Below are positions 41,401-41,610 of a stretch of 41,610 nucleotides of DNA, in pieces (within the stretch, counting starts at the first letter, position 1; each line of letters begins with the position of its first letter). A model generated the notes under the pieces. It was not told the DNA's origin and searched no databases. It saw nothing but the letters and a program-made list of their open reading frames with translations. Source of the DNA: an uncultured Eubacteriales bacterium (GTDB lineage: Bacteria; Bacillota; Clostridia; Oscillospirales; CAG-272); assembly GCA_934489945.1 (NCBI GenBank), contig CAKSSY010000006.1, positions 1 to 41,610 on the forward strand, written 5' to 3'. Position numbers and translations under genes: made by a program.

Positions 41401-41610
41401 TTTCTTTTTGGGTTCGTCCGACAGTTGACATGACCGTTACGGTAGGTTTCATGTCCGCGAAAGGTACTTACGGTACAAAAATGTGTGGCGGGACATATGG
41501 CGTTTTTGCCAAGGCGAACGAATGGACCGAAGTTTCCTTTAACAGAGTGATTGATCAGGCGCAAATTGACGATCAGGCATTTATGCTTGCAATCAACGCC
41601 AATGTTGCCG
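38403..41610 (+). CDS. Large secreted hydrolase with tandem carbohydrate-binding-like repeats (partial, runs off window)
   Basis: Open from ATG 38403 (GGAGG 8 nt upstream) to the window end without a stop: 1069 codons seen. Residues 1-25 are a Sec signal peptide ending GVSA. Residues ~30-510 look like an alpha/beta-hydrolase: IFYVMNHGEERIG, LLVTLDYHNNP, FLHASSWEERE, a nucleophile-elbow-like WGISKAS (Ser341), SIIACGQYDQF and LGHKVPHGYD (His456/His460). Residues ~510-720 are beta-rich, Ig-like. Two similar domains follow (from ~719 and ~911), each with a DHTTGxG motif, xFYNTFG, and xSxWVxPxxDM; they resemble CBM4/9-type sandwiches. A secreted esterase or glycan-acting enzyme is likely; the substrate is unknown. 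Confidence 0.8.
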   Translation, partial: MKKGMVMILAVLTILSAMPAFGVSASESAETPAALTGFADYKIYETTLSTGSNATLPVTIRTYIKNKTDGNGETIFYVMNHGEERIGQESDESIIGDYLNEGYLLVTLDYHNNPKAVSSDLAYSIYNLRSQLVDSYSSCAYRGGVTVRKYRNFLLPAGYRLARQVKYFDLLDNGVKGTDQLILNAWNSNGFKTTKASKIPACEGNHYQAGTWFEATSLDQLVKPDGSPLDYDLCLHIIYPSNPTKETPVFLHASSWEEREGSSTSATGPMEAMLTFGGFTLVVYDHEYYPMARDDHYGYFLPYGMAKWNGVKTHTAAVRCVRYYSDTYGYSKDNYAAWGISKASYTALLGRDHPELLEEQAYVEEYKNDSDYVPEQPFLTYQNGETIPSGVQAIGTFMGDGTNLHARLVNETTVPSIIACGQYDQFGAWDKWPATQKTYMDYDVKHIPMTMYDLGHKVPHGYDATYDFQRTIACARFYDYWLNGGAPNFVYCTPINGTENFNGVDPILIQFDAPLQDVQTQVRISDTADNHEVDGVWEVKAGGLQYRFTSDGFQTGHTYQIVIPDTLKDADGRTISEGVVKTFTVKCGEKFLPVKDAEIEIGSSVISADGVTVKLASGRSMGYFEFDISSFVGKAESSVFQFNVENDAVQDVSVWVLRDGVSEDLTVLTVNNETAEKIATVSVSQKGLYEAKIPKETIAAHPGKIRLVLTAENKTVESGLELNFDAFENEAKSYQNTEAKSGFPVHDTYLFRLGGNGTKTVSWSPDNDHTTGAGKSLYFVRGKADTKIRFYNTFGRLLTQEDIGKTFVLSYWVYPEADMNIRTGLMAAYNMNQNDPYPNNPCYGADVNLYHPSPATFIRGNTWNKVEYEYKIDENNVNYGVQMLAMDSTDSGANWYIDDICVEEKHPSVFSLNFENLTNGSKIESGHGVDSNSSVNGTYLIRQGGAPSGFSATNEIPDHTTGSGISMKCVRTHDYDRVKFYNTFGETELTAADLGVAYHISFWVRPTVDMTVTVGFMSAKGTYGTKMCGGTYGVFAKANEWTEVSFNRVIDQAQIDDQAFMLAINANVA
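40704..41288 (+). repeat. Tandem protein-domain repeat with a shared 15-nt core
   Basis: GATCATACCACGGGA occurs at 40704-40718 and 41274-41288, encoding DHTTG in the two carbohydrate-binding-like domains. The flanking codons differ, so it is a diverged domain duplication with a period of 570 nt (190 codons), not a recent DNA repeat. Confidence 0.75.

Noticed and set aside
1..41610. CRISPR arrays, tRNA or rRNA genes, insertion sequences, phage genes
   Set aside because: No regularly spaced repeats, no cloverleaf-like sequence in the gaps, and no transposase, integrase or phage protein among the reading frames; nearly every gap is under 300 nt, the exception being the T-box region.

Overview
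The window reads as a chromosomal segment of an endospore-forming Firmicute of the class Clostridia, probably an anaerobic, perhaps gut-associated lineage. The basis is a clear spoIVA gene, a LysM plus GH18 cortex-lytic type gene, the miaB/ymcA-like/mutS/mutL order known from Bacillus, a T-box riboswitch, a yajC/TIGR04086-type membrane protein pair, class I split fumarase, HPr with Ser46, strong GGAGG ribosome binding sites and many TTGNNN-17-TATAAT/TATACT sigma-A promoters. I cannot name a genus. No rRNA, tRNA, CRISPR array, phage or insertion sequence was seen.

Layout. 1-4.9 kb (+): fumarase beta subunit, an XRE regulator and a lipoprotein (all with ATGA start/stop overlaps), a GNAT acetyltransferase, smpB, a cytoplasmic GH43-like protein and a DUF362/ferredoxin protein. 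5.0-7.0 kb (-): an acyl-AMP ligase followed by its own acyl carrier protein. 7.09-10.25 kb (+): a tryptophan T-box, then a short ORF with two Trp codons, then the trpXYZ tryptophan transporter. 10.3-18.0 kb (+): miaB, a YmcA/YlbF-like gene, mutS, mutL, tgt. 18.06-22.9 kb (+): the TldD/TldE pair, an unknown membrane-anchored protein, glycyl-tRNA synthetase. 23.1-24.85 kb: a 3'-truncated tspO (+), then on the minus strand yajC, a TIGR04086-like membrane protein and a small protein resembling only the N-terminal recognition domain of a SCIFF-type radical SAM maturase. 25.06-29.3 kb (+): rimM, trmD, an O-antigen-ligase-like polymerase, two DUF4330 proteins. 29.5-32.8 kb (+): ptsH, uvrC, rsmD, coaD. 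32.9-34.4 kb (+): spoIVA. 34.4-36.8 kb (-): enolase, rpmB and a DUF6873-like protein. 36.9-41.6 kb (+): a SleL/YaaH-like spore hydrolase and the first 1069 codons of a large secreted hydrolase with tandem carbohydrate-binding-like repeats that runs off the window.

Most of the window is housekeeping: translation and tRNA modification (smpB, miaB, tgt, glyS, rimM, trmD, rsmD, rpmB), DNA repair (mutS, mutL, uvrC), central metabolism (fumarase, enolase, HPr, coaD) and sporulation. The most interesting places are (i) the trpXYZ leader, where a Trp T-box is followed by a ribosome binding site and a 12-codon ORF with two Trp codons, recalling the tandem transcription/translation sensing of the B. 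subtilis rtpA leader; (ii) the yajC/TIGR04086 locus, where the usual clostridial scfA-scfB pair seems reduced to an isolated RRE-like domain; and (iii) RNA hairpins that place ribosome binding sites in stems ahead of spoIVA and the TIGR04086-like gene.
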